Assembly: GCF_000622385.1 (NCBI RefSeq)
Contig: NZ_JASD01000008.1
Coordinates: 2,170,001-2,234,000, forward strand
DNA length: 64,000 nt
Source: Sulfitobacter noctilucicola
Lineage (GTDB): Bacteria > Pseudomonadota > Alphaproteobacteria > Rhodobacterales > Rhodobacteraceae
Direction: 5' to 3'
Both the position numbers and the translations under genes were made by a program. Positions 17,512 through 26,024 of the stretch are shown here, piece after piece (the first letter of the stretch is position 1; every line of letters starts with the position of its first letter). A model generated the notes under the pieces. The model ran no database searches and was not told the DNA's origin. It was given only the letters and a program-made list of their open reading frames with translations.

Positions 17512-17832
17512 ATGGCCCATCCGACCAAGATTGCAACCTGCTGCCATTGCGGCAGTAAGGCCGCACTGACGCTGGAAAACGGGCGTCATGAATTAAGCTG
17601 TGCCAGTTGCGGCGCGCCGCTGCGCAATTTCAAGATGTTGCCGAAGGAACCTGCGACCCCGTCTGCTCCCAAAGCTGCGATCAGCCACCGTGCGCCATTG
17701 CGCCAGTTTCCGCAGGCCGCCAAAAGCGAGGCCCGCAAGAAAATCAAACCACGCAAGATCAAGAAACGCAAAGGGTGGCTGAAGGGGCTGGCCGAAGAGG
17801 TTTTCGACATCGTCGAAGACATTTTTGACTGA
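17512..17832 (+). CDS. Small zinc-ribbon protein, function unknown
   Basis: A 106-residue protein. The N-terminus holds two CxxC knuckles (C10/C13 and C30/C33), a zinc ribbon. The middle is Pro/Ala-rich and the next part very basic (KSEARKKIKPRKIKKRKG). The end (WLKGLAEEVFDIVEDIFD) is an amphipathic acidic helix. This layout suggests nucleic-acid or ribosome contact, but there is no recognised family. It starts 10 bases after rlmB. Confidence 0.65.
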   Translation: MAHPTKIATCCHCGSKAALTLENGRHELSCASCGAPLRNFKMLPKEPATPSAPKAAISHRAPLRQFPQAAKSEARKKIKPRKIKKRKGWLKGLAEEVFDIVEDIFD

Positions 17833-17889
17833 CGAAGTGCACCTGCCAAAGGTCGGCAAATTTCTGCCGGTCGCGTTAACCGACCGTTC

Positions 17890-18037
17890 ACAAGAAAGCG
17901 ATAGCCCTTTTTAGGCATCGGATGGGTTCCTATCTGTTGTTCAAGACAAGCAGGTTTGGAACTCCTGCTGTCGTCTAACTGTCCCTCGTTCCACACTTAT
18001 GCGCCCGCAGGTTTTACCTGACGGGCGCTTTTTTTCG
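17890..18037 (+). ncRNA. Candidate small RNA or processed 3' UTR
   Basis: A stretch of about 200 bases lies between the zinc-ribbon stop and a strong terminator and contains no coding frame. It holds a stable hairpin at 17945-17972 (GAC, bulged A, AGCAGG pairing with CCTGCTGTC), a single-stranded pyrimidine-rich segment (GTCCCTCGTTCC, 17981-17992), then the terminator. The 5' end is a guess, as I see no clear promoter. It is either an independent sRNA or a 3'-UTR-derived RNA. Confidence 0.4.
18001..18037 (+). terminator. Strong Rho-independent terminator
   Basis: GCGCCCG-CAGGT pairs with ACCTG-A-CGGGCGC (one bulged A), followed by seven or more T. The next gene starts 26 bases later with its own ribosome-binding site, so this separates the two units. 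Confidence 0.9.
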
Positions 18038-18062
18038 GAATTGCGCTGGGGTAGGGTTGGGT

Positions 18063-18530
18063 ATGCATTATTCCGATGATCATTTGCGCAACGTTCTGAC
18101 CCGCCTGAAGCGTGTGGCGGTTGTGGGCGTTTCGATGAACCCCGTGCGTGCGAGCTATTTCGTAGCGCGGTATCTGGGGCTTCGGGGGATCGACGTGGTC
18201 CCTGTCAATCCCCGCCACAAGGGAGAGACGTTGTTTGGCAAAACGATTGTCGGCAGCCTTTCGGAGATCGAAGGACCTGTGGATATGGTCGACATTTTTC
18301 GTCGGTCCGAAGCGGTGCCGGAAATTGTCGATGAGGCGCTGGAGGTCTTCCCAGACTTGCAGACGATCTGGATGCAGATCGGTGTGACCCATGCAGAAGC
18401 AGCAGCGAAGGCAGAAGCACGCGGCGTCACCGTTATTCAGGACCGTTGTCCGAAAATCGAATACCAGCGTTTGTTCGGCGAGTTACGGATGGGCGGATTT
18501 GCCACCGGGGTAATCTCAAGCAAGCTTTGA
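18063..18530 (+). CDS. CoA-binding domain protein (YccU-like)
   Basis: A 155-residue, single-domain Rossmann protein of the CoA-binding family (the nucleotide-binding part of succinyl-CoA synthetase alpha). Visible motifs are VAVVGVSMNPVRASYFVARY, VPVNPRHKGETLFGKTIVGS and VTVIQDRCPKIEYQRLFGEL. No catalytic partner domain is present, so any role beyond binding CoA-type ligands is unknown. ATG 18063 has GTAGGG six bases upstream; a TTG at 18057 is the alternative. Confidence 0.85.
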   Translation: MHYSDDHLRNVLTRLKRVAVVGVSMNPVRASYFVARYLGLRGIDVVPVNPRHKGETLFGKTIVGSLSEIEGPVDMVDIFRRSEAVPEIVDEALEVFPDLQTIWMQIGVTHAEAAAKAEARGVTVIQDRCPKIEYQRLFGELRMGGFATGVISSKL

Positions 18531-18581
18531 ACTGAAGGCCGCAGGACAAGCCAGCGGCGCGTTTCAGTCAGTGGCAAAGTG

Positions 18582-18896
18582 TCAGGTCCGCGAACGGCCC
18601 GCTTTTTCCGCGATGCCAGAGGTGGCCTGACGCGCTGCGAGCGTGTCCATGACATCACTTAGCGGGACATCACGGGCGGCAAGCATCACCAGAAGGTGGT
18701 AAAGGACATCGGCGGCTTCGGACGTCAGTCCAGCTTTGTCGTCTTTTACCGCTTCGATGATCGCCTCTACCGATTCTTCACCGAATTTTTCGGCGCATTT
18801 TTCCGGACCCTTCGCCAAAAGCTGTGCCGTCCAGCTGCTGGAGGGATCGGCATCCTTGCGGGCGAGGATGGTTGTGTAGAGCTCATCCAGTGTCAT
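18582..18896 (-). CDS. hisE: Phosphoribosyl-ATP pyrophosphatase
   Basis: HisE removes pyrophosphate from phosphoribosyl-ATP in the second step of histidine synthesis. The 104-residue protein has the all-alpha MazG-like core with metal-binding acidic residues in [14 protein letters not shown] and [14 protein letters not shown]. It is separate from HisI here, as is usual in alphaproteobacteria. Its start overlaps the end of hisF by four bases (ATGA), so the two are translationally coupled. Confidence 0.95.
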   Translation of the reverse strand: MTLDELYTTILARKDADPSSSWTAQLLAKGPEKCAEKFGEESVEAIIEAVKDDKAGLTSEAADVLYHLLVMLAARDVPLSDVMDTLAARQATSGIAEKAGRSRT

Positions 18897-19654
18897 GTCA
18901 GCCTCATCGGAATACCGGCGGCGGCCATGTGAGCCTTTGCCTGTTGGATGGTGAATTCACCGAAGTGAAAGATAGACGCGGCGAGCACAGCAGACGCTCC
19001 GCCCTCGGTTACGCCATCCACCAGATGGTCAAGCGTGCCAACACCGCCTGAAGCAATGACAGGGACGCTCACCGCATCCGAAATTGCGCGGGTGAGGGGC
19101 AGGTTGAAGCCCTGCTTAGTCCCGTCGCGGTCCATTGATGTCAGAAGTATCTCTCCTGCACCTTTCGCCGTTACGGTACGGGCAAATTCGACAGCGTCGA
19201 TACCTGTCGGCTTGCGGCCCCCGTGGGTAAAGATTTCCCATTTGCCGGGGGACACCGTCTTTGCATCAATGGCGCACACGATGCACTGGCTGCCGAACTG
19301 GTCAGCTGCTGTTGCGATGACGTCAGGATCGGCGACAGCTGCGGAGTTGAAGCTGACCTTGTCCGCGCCCGCAAGCAAAAGCGCCCGTACATCAGCGGCC
19401 GTGCGCACGCCACCACCCACCGTCAGCGGGATATAGCAATGCTCGGCCGTGCGGCGTACCAGATCGAACATGGTGCCACGGTTTTCGTGAGTGGCGTGAA
19501 TGTCGAGAAAGCACAGCTCATCCGCACCCGCTGCATCATAGGCGATGGCAGCATCCACCGGATCGCCCGCATCGCGCAGGCCAACAAAGTTCACGCCTTT
19601 GACAACACGGCCATCGGCGACATCAAGACAGGGAATGATACGGGTTTTTAGCAT
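18893..19654 (-). CDS. hisF: Imidazole glycerol phosphate synthase, cyclase subunit
   Basis: A TIM-barrel enzyme that uses ammonia delivered by HisH to make imidazole glycerol phosphate and AICAR. The 253-residue protein begins [20 protein letters not shown]; the catalytic pair D11 and D130 is present, as are the phosphate loops VGGGVR and [11 protein letters not shown]. It lies between hisA (68 bp upstream) and hisE (4-base overlap). Confidence 0.97.
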   Translation of the reverse strand: MLKTRIIPCLDVADGRVVKGVNFVGLRDAGDPVDAAIAYDAAGADELCFLDIHATHENRGTMFDLVRRTAEHCYIPLTVGGGVRTAADVRALLLAGADKVSFNSAAVADPDVIATAADQFGSQCIVCAIDAKTVSPGKWEIFTHGGRKPTGIDAVEFARTVTAKGAGEILLTSMDRDGTKQGFNLPLTRAISDAVSVPVIASGGVGTLDHLVDGVTEGGASAVLAASIFHFGEFTIQQAKAHMAAAGIPMRLT

Positions 19655-19722
19655 GGCTTTGGTGTAATCCGGTGTCGGGAGCGGGGCAAGCAGGAGACCG
19701 TTGGCATAACAGCTGACTTAGA

Positions 19723-20442
19723 TCAGTCCTTGAGAGCTTTAAGGGCCTGCTCAAGATCTATTGCGCCATCATAAAGTGCGCGACCGGAGATCGCACCATC
19801 TATGACACCTGTCGCCTTCAGCGCCTCAAGATCGGCCAGCGATGATACACCCCCTGACGCGATAACGGGAATCGAAACAGCACGCGCCAGAGCCTCGGTC
19901 GCGGCGATATTCGGGCCACCCATGGCCCCGTCGCGCAGGATATCCGTGTAGATGATCGCGGCCACACCGGCGTCCTCAAAGGATTTGGCTAGATCGGTGA
20001 CCATGACGTCGGTCTCCTCAGCCCAGCCTTTAGTCGCAACCTTGCCGCCACGTGCATCGATCCCTACGGCCACCTGACCGGGAAAGGCTGCGGCGGCCTC
20101 GCGCACCAGATCAGGGTTCTCCACGGCCACTGTGCCCAGAATAACCCGAGCGAGACCTTTATCGAGCCACCGTTCTATCGTGGCCATATCGCGAATGCCG
20201 CCGCCAAGCTGCGCGGGCACCTTGCAGGCCTTCAAAATCGCCTCAACCGGCGCGGCATTGACCGGAGTCCCTGCAAAAGCGCCATTAAGATCAACCAGAT
20301 GCAACCAGCTGCATCCTGCATCCACAAATGCACGCGCCTGCGCTGCAGGATCATCGTTGAACACGGTAGAGCGGTCCATGTCACCGTGGACAAGGCGTAC
20401 GGCTTGTCCGTCTTTGAGGTCAATCGCGGGATAGAGGATCAT
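19723..20442 (-). CDS. hisA: 1-(5-phosphoribosyl)-5-[(5-phosphoribosylamino)methylideneamino]imidazole-4-carboxamide isomerase
   Basis: HisA carries out the Amadori isomerisation of ProFAR to PRFAR, the substrate of HisF-HisH. The 239-residue TIM barrel starts [17 protein letters not shown] (ATG 20442; the 13 residues upstream in frame are not conserved-looking). Catalytic D8 and D129 are in place, with QLGGGIRD and [11 protein letters not shown] phosphate loops. The gene upstream in the usual his order, hisH, is displaced by about 1.6 kb. Confidence 0.96.
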   Translation of the reverse strand: MILYPAIDLKDGQAVRLVHGDMDRSTVFNDDPAAQARAFVDAGCSWLHLVDLNGAFAGTPVNAAPVEAILKACKVPAQLGGGIRDMATIERWLDKGLARVILGTVAVENPDLVREAAAAFPGQVAVGIDARGGKVATKGWAEETDVMVTDLAKSFEDAGVAAIIYTDILRDGAMGGPNIAATEALARAVSIPVIASGGVSSLADLEALKATGVIDGAISGRALYDGAIDLEQALKALKD

Positions 20443-20570
20443 GAAATGGGCCTTTGATTTATGCTGCCCTTCCTCTGCCATGCCCCCGCATCATTTGCAA
20501 CGCGACCCTAGGTCAGCCTTGCCACAAAGGGGTCAGCGCCCTCAGACTAAGAAAAAACGGGAGGAAGAAC

Positions 20571-20966
20571 ATGAAAACGATTTTGACAGCGATTGCATTG
20601 AGCGCTGCAATGGGGACCGCTGCACTTGCGGCTGATCCGATTGTGGGCACGTGGCAGACGATCAAGGATGACAACGGCAATTCCGGACAGATCAAGGTGG
20701 TGGAATGCGGTGCTGCTATTTGTGGCACGCTGGTTCAGTCATTTGACTCTGCCGGCAAGCCGTTCGCGTCCAAGAATAAAGGCCGAAAGCTGATCTGGGA
20801 TATGAAAAACCAGGGCGGCGGAAAGTATGCCGGCGGTAAAGTGTTTTCGCCCGATCGCGACAAGACCTACAACGGTCAGCTGGTTCTGTCGGGCAACACC
20901 CTCGACGTCAAAGGCTGTGTTCTGGGCATTTGTCGCAGCGGCGGCAAGTGGTCGCGCGTCAAGTAA
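20571..20966 (+). CDS. Secreted DUF2147 protein, first of three
   Basis: A 131-residue exported protein: a Sec signal peptide (MKTILTAIALSAAMGTAALA), then a lipocalin-sized beta-barrel-like DUF2147 domain starting DPIVGTWQTIKDDNGNSG. Conserved cysteine pairs (ECGAAICGTL; GCVLGICRS) likely form disulfides, and the typical end is WSRVK. DUF2147 proteins are periplasmic or outer-membrane associated with no proven biochemical role. GGGAGGAAG precedes the start. It is transcribed opposite to the his genes on both sides. Confidence 0.8.
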   Translation: MKTILTAIALSAAMGTAALAADPIVGTWQTIKDDNGNSGQIKVVECGAAICGTLVQSFDSAGKPFASKNKGRKLIWDMKNQGGGKYAGGKVFSPDRDKTYNGQLVLSGNTLDVKGCVLGICRSGGKWSRVK

Positions 20967-21071
20967 CGCACACCACACGGATCGCCCATGAACCGTCACA
21001 AGAGTATTGAACCCGTCGCCACAGCTTTTAGGGTGGCGGGTGCGATACTATGAAAGGCGGAGACAGCGCGG

Positions 21072-21476
21072 GTGAGAAAAAGCAGGCATTTGGCAGCGAT
21101 GGTGTTGGGCATCTACGCAGGCGCAGCGCAGGCTCAGGAAGGGCAGGTCGAGGTGCCGCGCGGATTGTGGCAGACCGAGCCTGACACCTTTGGCGTTGTC
21201 CTGTTGGTGCGGACACGCGCCTGCGGGCGATCTTTGTGCGCCAGAGTGGAGCGTGCGAAGAACCGCGCGGGGTATGACGCGCCATCCGGCGCGGTCGGCC
21301 AGAAGGTGTTCTGGTCAATGGACCCACGGCCTGATGGCAGCTTCTTCGGGGAGTATCGCAGCCCCAAGGCAGAGCAATTCAGAGAATCCCGGGTCGAGGT
21401 TGCCGGCCGAATTCTGCGGCTTCGGGCTTGCCGCAAACAGGACTGCCGGGCGACGGAATGGAAGCGGGTCAAATAG
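21072..21476 (+). CDS. Secreted DUF2147-type protein, second of three
   Basis: A 134-residue protein with a GTG start and a signal peptide (about residues 1-22, ending AQAQ). It shares GLWQTEPDTFGVVLLVRTRA, a CGRSLCARVERAK cysteine motif, and the ending CRATEWKRVK with its neighbours. It is closer to the third copy (RGVVVHVRTKPCGQSICGRI) than to the first, suggesting two duplication steps. Confidence 0.7.
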   Translation: MRKSRHLAAMVLGIYAGAAQAQEGQVEVPRGLWQTEPDTFGVVLLVRTRACGRSLCARVERAKNRAGYDAPSGAVGQKVFWSMDPRPDGSFFGEYRSPKAEQFRESRVEVAGRILRLRACRKQDCRATEWKRVK

Positions 21477-21604
21477 CCCTGCGGTTCCGCGAAAAAAAAT
21501 CTATTGCCAAGTCAGTTGACCAAGCGTAAGCGAAATCGACGTTCTCCCGATAGTCGGTGGTCGGCTACACAAGGACGTATGTATCGCTTTGGGGAGTGAT
21601 GCGG

Positions 21605-21997
21605 ATGACCCTCTATAAATTTATCGTACCGGCCGTTCTGGCTGCCGGTTTGTGCACGCCGTTACATGCTGATGTACCGCTTGGCTTGTGGGAATCGAAG
21701 CCGGACCGTCGGGGCGTTGTGGTGCATGTGCGTACAAAACCTTGTGGGCAGTCCATTTGCGGGCGCATTGAACGGGCAAAGGACCGGCGTGGCTATGACA
21801 CACCGTCGAATGCCTTGGGGCGCAGGATGCTGATGGACATGCAAGCGCAGTCCGATGGCTCCTATTCGGGCAAAATCTGGGAGCCGTCGCGCAACCGGAT
21901 AATCAGCAGCCTGATGCGCGTTCAGGGCAACCGGATGGAATTACATAACTGTGACGGCGATGCCTGCGAAGACGTGGTCTGGACCCGTTTGCGTTAA
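21605..21997 (+). CDS. Secreted DUF2147-type protein, third of three
   Basis: A protein of 130 residues from ATG 21605, chosen for its spacing from GGGGAG; GTG 21596 and ATG 21599 are alternatives. The signal peptide is MTLYKFIVPAVLAAGLCTPLHA. The mature part begins DVPLGLWESKPDRRGVV, carries the CGQSICGRIERAKDRRGYD motif shared with the second copy, and ends CEDVVWTRLR. Its stop is 31 bases from the hisH stop (convergent). Confidence 0.68.
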   Translation: MTLYKFIVPAVLAAGLCTPLHADVPLGLWESKPDRRGVVVHVRTKPCGQSICGRIERAKDRRGYDTPSNALGRRMLMDMQAQSDGSYSGKIWEPSRNRIISSLMRVQGNRMELHNCDGDACEDVVWTRLR

Positions 21998-22027
21998 TGC
22001 GCCAGGGCACCTCGGACACTCAGTGCC

Positions 22028-22666
22028 TTACGGTGCCCACGACAGGAAGTTCGCAATCAGGCGCAAGCCGGTGGTCTGGCTTTTCTCGGGGTGAAACTGC
22101 ATCCCGAGCATGGTTTCACGACCTATAATCGCAGTCACGTCACCGGCATAGTCCACATGTGCCAGTCGCTCTTGCGGGTTTTTCACGGCCATGTGGTACG
22201 AGTGCACGAAATAGGCGTGATCCCCGGTCTGCAGATCGGCAAAGACCGGGTGCGGATGGTCAATTACAAGATCATTCCACCCCATGTGCGGCACTTTTAG
22301 CGCGGGATCAGATGGCGTGATGCGCGTGACCTCTCCTTCGATCCAGTCAAGGCCCGGCGTGTCCTCATACTCGCGCCCCATGCTCGCCATCAGCTGCATG
22401 CCGACGCAGATGCCCAGAAACGGACGGCCCTTGACCTCGACGGCCTCAACCATCGCGTCATAGAGGCCGCCGGCACCTTTAAGTGCTGCCATGCAGGCAG
22501 GAAAGGCACCGTCACCGGGCAATACGATCCGGTCCGCACGCGCAACTACATCCGCGTCATCGGTGACCACAACATCGCCTGCATCGGTTTCCTTTGCCAT
22601 CCGCTCAAACGCCTTGTGGGCGGAGTGCAGGTTGCCGCTTTCGTAATCAATGATCGCAGTCAGCAT
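22028..22666 (-). CDS. hisH: Imidazole glycerol phosphate synthase, glutaminase subunit
   Basis: A class I glutamine amidotransferase of 212 residues that feeds ammonia to HisF. The catalytic triad is visible as C87 (GICVGMQLM), H192 and E194 (QFHPEKSQ). The start at 22666 (MLTAIIDYESGNLHS) is set by the conserved N-terminus. It lies seven bases after hisB and is surely co-transcribed with it. The partner hisF is about 2.4 kb further on, beyond the three DUF2147 genes. Confidence 0.96.
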   Translation of the reverse strand: MLTAIIDYESGNLHSAHKAFERMAKETDAGDVVVTDDADVVARADRIVLPGDGAFPACMAALKGAGGLYDAMVEAVEVKGRPFLGICVGMQLMASMGREYEDTPGLDWIEGEVTRITPSDPALKVPHMGWNDLVIDHPHPVFADLQTGDHAYFVHSYHMAVKNPQERLAHVDYAGDVTAIIGRETMLGMQFHPEKSQTTGLRLIANFLSWAP

Positions 22667-22673
22667 GGCAAAC

Positions 22674-23261
22674 TCACAATGCACCCTTGGTCGATGGGAT
22701 CGCATCCGCTTTGCGCGGATCAACCTCGACAGCATCACGCAGGGCACGCGCGACAGATTTGAAGGTCGCTTCCGCAATGTGGTGGCTGTTGAGGCCGTGC
22801 AGCATGTCAACGTGAAGCGTGATGCCGCCATGCGTACTCAATGCCTGAAAGAACTCGCGCACCAGCTCGGTATCAAACGTGCCGATCCGGTCAGTGGGCA
22901 GAGCCACGTTCCAGATCAGGAACGGGCGTGCAGACAGATCAAGCGCGGTGCGCACCAATGCGTCGTCCATCGGAAGCAGGCAGGCACCGTAACGGCGGAT
23001 GCCGCGCTTGTCGCCCAAGGCTGCCGTCAGCGCTTGTCCCAGTGTGATGCCCACATCCTCTACGGTGTGGTGATCGTCAATGTGCAAATCGCCCTTGGCG
23101 CGGATGGTCATGTCGATCAGCGAATGGCGCGCAAGCTGGTCCAGCATATGGTCAAAGAAACCGATACCGGTCTGGTTGTCATAAGCGCCTGATCCATCGA
23201 GATTGATCTCGACGCTCACATCCGTTTCGGCGGTGGTGCGGGTGAGGGCGGTGGTGCGCAT
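22674..23261 (-). CDS. hisB: Imidazoleglycerol-phosphate dehydratase
   Basis: The 195-residue monofunctional HisB (no phosphatase domain) dehydrates imidazole glycerol phosphate. Mn-binding signatures are present: [34 protein letters not shown] and [19 protein letters not shown]. It is the first gene of the minus-strand his group, with the 139-bp gap upstream shared with a divergent RAM-domain gene. Confidence 0.96.
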   Translation of the reverse strand: MRTTALTRTTAETDVSVEINLDGSGAYDNQTGIGFFDHMLDQLARHSLIDMTIRAKGDLHIDDHHTVEDVGITLGQALTAALGDKRGIRRYGACLLPMDDALVRTALDLSARPFLIWNVALPTDRIGTFDTELVREFFQALSTHGGITLHVDMLHGLNSHHIAEATFKSVARALRDAVEVDPRKADAIPSTKGAL

Positions 23262-23400
23262 GGGGTCTCTCCGGGGTCAGGTGTCTGCCGCCCTTATAGC
23301 AGCACCGGTTGCGGGGCCAAGCCCGCACAATGGCGTTATCTCCCATTGCGGGGGGCGGGGCCATGTGCGACCGTTGGCGGAACCAGTCTAAGAGGTCCAA

Positions 23401-23640
23401 ATGGCTACTTGTGTCTTTATCCAGATCCGCTGCAAACCCGGCACGACCTACAGTGTGGCGGACCAGATCGCCTTGCGTGAAATCCATTCGGAGCTCTATT
23501 CGACTTCCGGCGATTTCGATCTGCTGATGAAGCTCTACATCCCAAAAGGGGAAGATGTGGGCGTCTATATCAACGATCACCTGCTGGACATTGAAGGGAT
23601 CGAGAGATCGCTGACAACGATGACCTTCAAGGTCTTTTGA
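23401..23640 (+). CDS. Stand-alone Lrp/AsnC ligand-binding (RAM) domain protein
   Basis: A 79-residue protein consisting only of the RAM domain (FIQIRCKPGTTYSVADQI; YSTSGDFDLLMKLYIPKGED; IEGIERSLTTMTFKVF), with no DNA-binding domain. Such free RAM proteins form oligomers and may sense amino acids or modulate Lrp relatives; the role here is unknown. It is divergent from hisB and overlaps the next start (TGATG). Confidence 0.85.
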   Translation: MATCVFIQIRCKPGTTYSVADQIALREIHSELYSTSGDFDLLMKLYIPKGEDVGVYINDHLLDIEGIERSLTTMTFKVF

Positions 23641-23984
23641 TGCGCCGACGGCTGTTGTCTGTTGCTTTGGCTGTTGTGCTGGCGCAGCCCGTCATGGCCC
23701 AGAAGACGCGGACCTATGCAGGCGAAGAAGCAGCAGCGCTGCGGTGCTCCAATGCGCTGGCACTTACAGCGATCGCACTGTCACGAGCAGAGCTGATCGC
23801 GGACGTCGAGAAAGAAGTCATGCTGGGCGTGACGGTCCTCATCCTTGAGCGGCACGTCAGTGGCACCTGGCAACAGAAAAAACGCGCGCTCGAAGTCATG
23901 CGCGACCGCCGCAGTGTGCCTGACACGCTGGACGACTATCGCCGCAATGCCGTCAAATGCCTGCGGCAATTCCCTATCAATTAA
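23640..23984 (+). CDS. Small secreted protein, function unknown
   Basis: A 114-residue protein from ATG 23640, whose A is the last base of the preceding stop, giving translational coupling. The signal peptide is MRRRLLSVALAVVLAQPVMAQ. The mature part is helical with two cysteines (ALRCSNALAL and AVKCLRQFP) that may pair. No family is recognised. Confidence 0.65.
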   Translation: MRRRLLSVALAVVLAQPVMAQKTRTYAGEEAAALRCSNALALTAIALSRAELIADVEKEVMLGVTVLILERHVSGTWQQKKRALEVMRDRRSVPDTLDDYRRNAVKCLRQFPIN

Positions 23985-23996
23985 GCTGTCAGAGGG

Positions 23997-24983
23997 TCAG
24001 GCCGAAGAAATCTGACCGTCGTCATCGTCTGCTTCCGCTTCACTCTGCGCATGCGTGCTCTGCATGCGGGTATGAACACGTGAGCGGGTCCGCTCAAAGG
24101 TTTTGTTGACGCGTTGGTAACGGCTGGCACTGGGCGTGATCGGATTGCCCACAGCGACTTCAAGACACATCTTGGTGCCATCGTCGCGGCACAGGTTTTG
24201 TGCGGCGATCGCATCCCGTACACGGTATTCCATTTCCGGCCACGCAGGCGGCTCTGAACCCAGTGTGATGCACATCAGTATGCCGCTGCCTTCATAGGCG
24301 GTCAGCATAGTAGGGCACTTCACAACCTCGCTTACCGCAGTGACAACCCCGTGGAGACCGCGCGCCAGCTCATGCGTTTTGCAGGTCTGGTAAAGCGTGT
24401 CGATGTCACAAAGCTGCACAGCGAACAAAACGCAATTGTCCAAGCGACGGCGCGACAGCTGGCAAAGATAGTTCCCAAGCGCGAAAGGCTGGATCAGCTG
24501 CGGGGCTCCATGGATACGAAGCGGGTCTTCAATGCTGAACTGGTGCAAACCCGGCTTGTCCGTCTCTTTGCAAAGGTCGCGGTCTATCATGGCGACCGGT
24601 TGGCTCTTCTGGGTCATTCGTTCCGCGACACGTACCCGCGCAACGATGTCTTTCACGTCAAACGGCTTGGTGATGTAGTCATCGGCACCGGCAGCAAACG
24701 CGCTTTCGACGCTTGCCGTGTCCATGACCGATGTCAGCATAAGGATTGGCTTGTGCTGATACCGCGGCATCCTGCGTACCAAGCGGCAAAGCTCGATGCC
24801 TGACATCTCTGGCATCGAGATATCGAGGATCAGACCGTCAAATTCAAAGTCGGGGTTGGATAACATCTCCAAAGCCAAGACAGCGGAGGAGGTGACACTT
24901 ACTTCCGGCAAGTCAGCACTTTTGAAAATCAACTTCAGGAGATCAAGAACTACAGGATCATCGTCTACAGCGAGCAGTCTCAT
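23997..24983 (-). CDS. Response regulator with receiver and degenerate GGDEF-like domain
   Basis: The 328-residue protein starts with a full receiver domain (1-120): acidic pocket DDD at 7-9, phospho-acceptor D54 (LILDISMPEMSG) and K106 (YITKPFD). Residues 175-305 follow the strand/helix order of a GGDEF domain, but YEGSG (227-231) stands where GGDEF should be, and catalytic residues are missing. Diguanylate cyclase activity is therefore unlikely; it may act as a receptor or scaffold. No histidine kinase is adjacent. It ends in an acidic tail. Confidence 0.75.
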   Translation of the reverse strand: MRLLAVDDDPVVLDLLKLIFKSADLPEVSVTSSAVLALEMLSNPDFEFDGLILDISMPEMSGIELCRLVRRMPRYQHKPILMLTSVMDTASVESAFAAGADDYITKPFDVKDIVARVRVAERMTQKSQPVAMIDRDLCKETDKPGLHQFSIEDPLRIHGAPQLIQPFALGNYLCQLSRRRLDNCVLFAVQLCDIDTLYQTCKTHELARGLHGVVTAVSEVVKCPTMLTAYEGSGILMCITLGSEPPAWPEMEYRVRDAIAAQNLCRDDGTKMCLEVAVGNPITPSASRYQRVNKTFERTRSRVHTRMQSTHAQSEAEADDDDGQISSA

Positions 24984-25181
24984 TTCTTACCTCACAATCA
25001 GGGTGCGGCACCCCTTGAAGAATATAACCGGCGATTGAATCGGTTAGAACGTAACAACCTGTCAGCTTTATGGCCGATATTAAGATTGTGTTTAGAAGTA
25101 TGAAGCTAATGTGCCGAGAATGGGTCCATTCCCTGACGCTGGGCAATTTGTTGCTGACCGCTCAGAGTATCCGGGAAACGA

Positions 25182-25209
25182 AAAAGACCGCCCCGAAGAG
25201 CGGTCTTTT
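25182..25209 (-). terminator. Terminator of tRNA-Gly
   Basis: A perfect 10-bp stem AAAAGACCGC (25182-25191) with GCGGTCTTTT (25200-25209) gives a T-run on either strand. It lies 31 bases beyond the tRNA-Gly 3' end. Confidence 0.88.
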
Positions 25210-25239
25210 CACGTACTGCCTGGGTGCGGCAGATCCAAA

Positions 25240-25314
25240 TGGAGCGGGCGAGGCGATTCGAACGCCCGACCCTAACCTTGGCAAGGTTATGCTCTACCCC
25301 TGAGCTACGCCCGC
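25240..25314 (-). tRNA. tRNA-Gly (anticodon GCC)
   Basis: A 75-base tRNA with encoded CCA. The acceptor arm is GCGGGCG/CGCCCGC with U73. The anticodon loop reads TTGCCAA, and the T arm is CGGGC-GTTCGAAT-CGCCT with the usual near-pairing. It is a single gene with its own terminator. Confidence 0.96.
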
Positions 25315-25483
25315 ATCCTTTGGTGTGGCGGATGTACCCATCCTGTGCGGGCCGTGCAAGAGGGAAATCCATGTGATTGGCAAAAAAAATCAGATTTTTG
25401 AAACGGGGCAATAAAAGCCCTGTTTTGCCAGAGTGTACGGAGGGCGGGAGGGCGCGCCATTCGGCTTCACCGCGCTTCAGCGA

Positions 25484-25873
25484 TCAGAAAAGTGTGTGAC
25501 CAATCAGTCCCAATGACCCCAGACCTATAGAGAGCAACGTCAACACCATGCCAAGCTGGCGCAGAATCATTTTCTGCGGCGTAGACGAGAAGCCGATGGC
25601 GTGCAGCGTCCGTCCGGCTACGATCCCCAGACCCATCAGATGCAGCGCGATGGCAGGTGCCTGTGACAACTCGATAAGCAAAAGCAGGAAGAGCGCCACA
25701 GGCGCGTATTCAGCCCAGTTGCCATGCGCCCGAATTCGTTTGCGCAAGGCTTTGTCGTCATTGTCGCCTAGTGAGATCAAGTTGCGGCGGCGGTAGGTGA
25801 TGACCCGCGCCGTCAGCGCCAAATAGATCAGAGCCGCAAGGCCCGCGTAGATTGGCGTGATCGTAACGCTCAT
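25484..25873 (-). CDS. MAPEG family membrane protein
   Basis: A 129-residue protein with four predicted membrane helices, typical of the MAPEG family (microsomal glutathione transferase-like). The motif RVITYRRRNLISLGDNDDKA precedes RAHGNWAEYAPVALFLLLL, the family hallmark with E and N of the glutathione site. LGIVAGRTLHAIGF follows. The start at 25873 (MSVTITPIYAGL) has GGGAGAAG upstream. Whether it uses glutathione is not known. Confidence 0.85.
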   Translation of the reverse strand: MSVTITPIYAGLAALIYLALTARVITYRRRNLISLGDNDDKALRKRIRAHGNWAEYAPVALFLLLLIELSQAPAIALHLMGLGIVAGRTLHAIGFSSTPQKMILRQLGMVLTLLSIGLGSLGLIGHTLF

Positions 25874-25973
25874 GATTTCTTCTCCCTTAATCGGCGGCAG
25901 CAGTTTGCGCTGGTCGTCTCTGTACCGGCCGTATCCGTGTTCCAACAGGCTAGCCTAGCAGGCCAGAAATGCA

Positions 25974-26001
25974 AAAGGCCCCAACCGTGGTTGGAGCCTT
26001 T
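25974..26001 (-). terminator. Terminator of ctaD
   Basis: AAAGGC-C-CCAAC pairs with GTTGG-A-GCCTTT, an 11-bp stem with one C/A mismatch. T residues follow on the minus strand. It is 23 bases after the ctaD stop. Confidence 0.8.
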
Positions 26002-26024
26002 CTATTCTTATCGTCAGTCAGATC

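Noticed and set aside
18531..18581. GCCGC/GCGGC stem between the CoA-binding gene and hisE as a terminator
   Set aside because: Only five pairs with an 11-base loop and no T-run on either strand.
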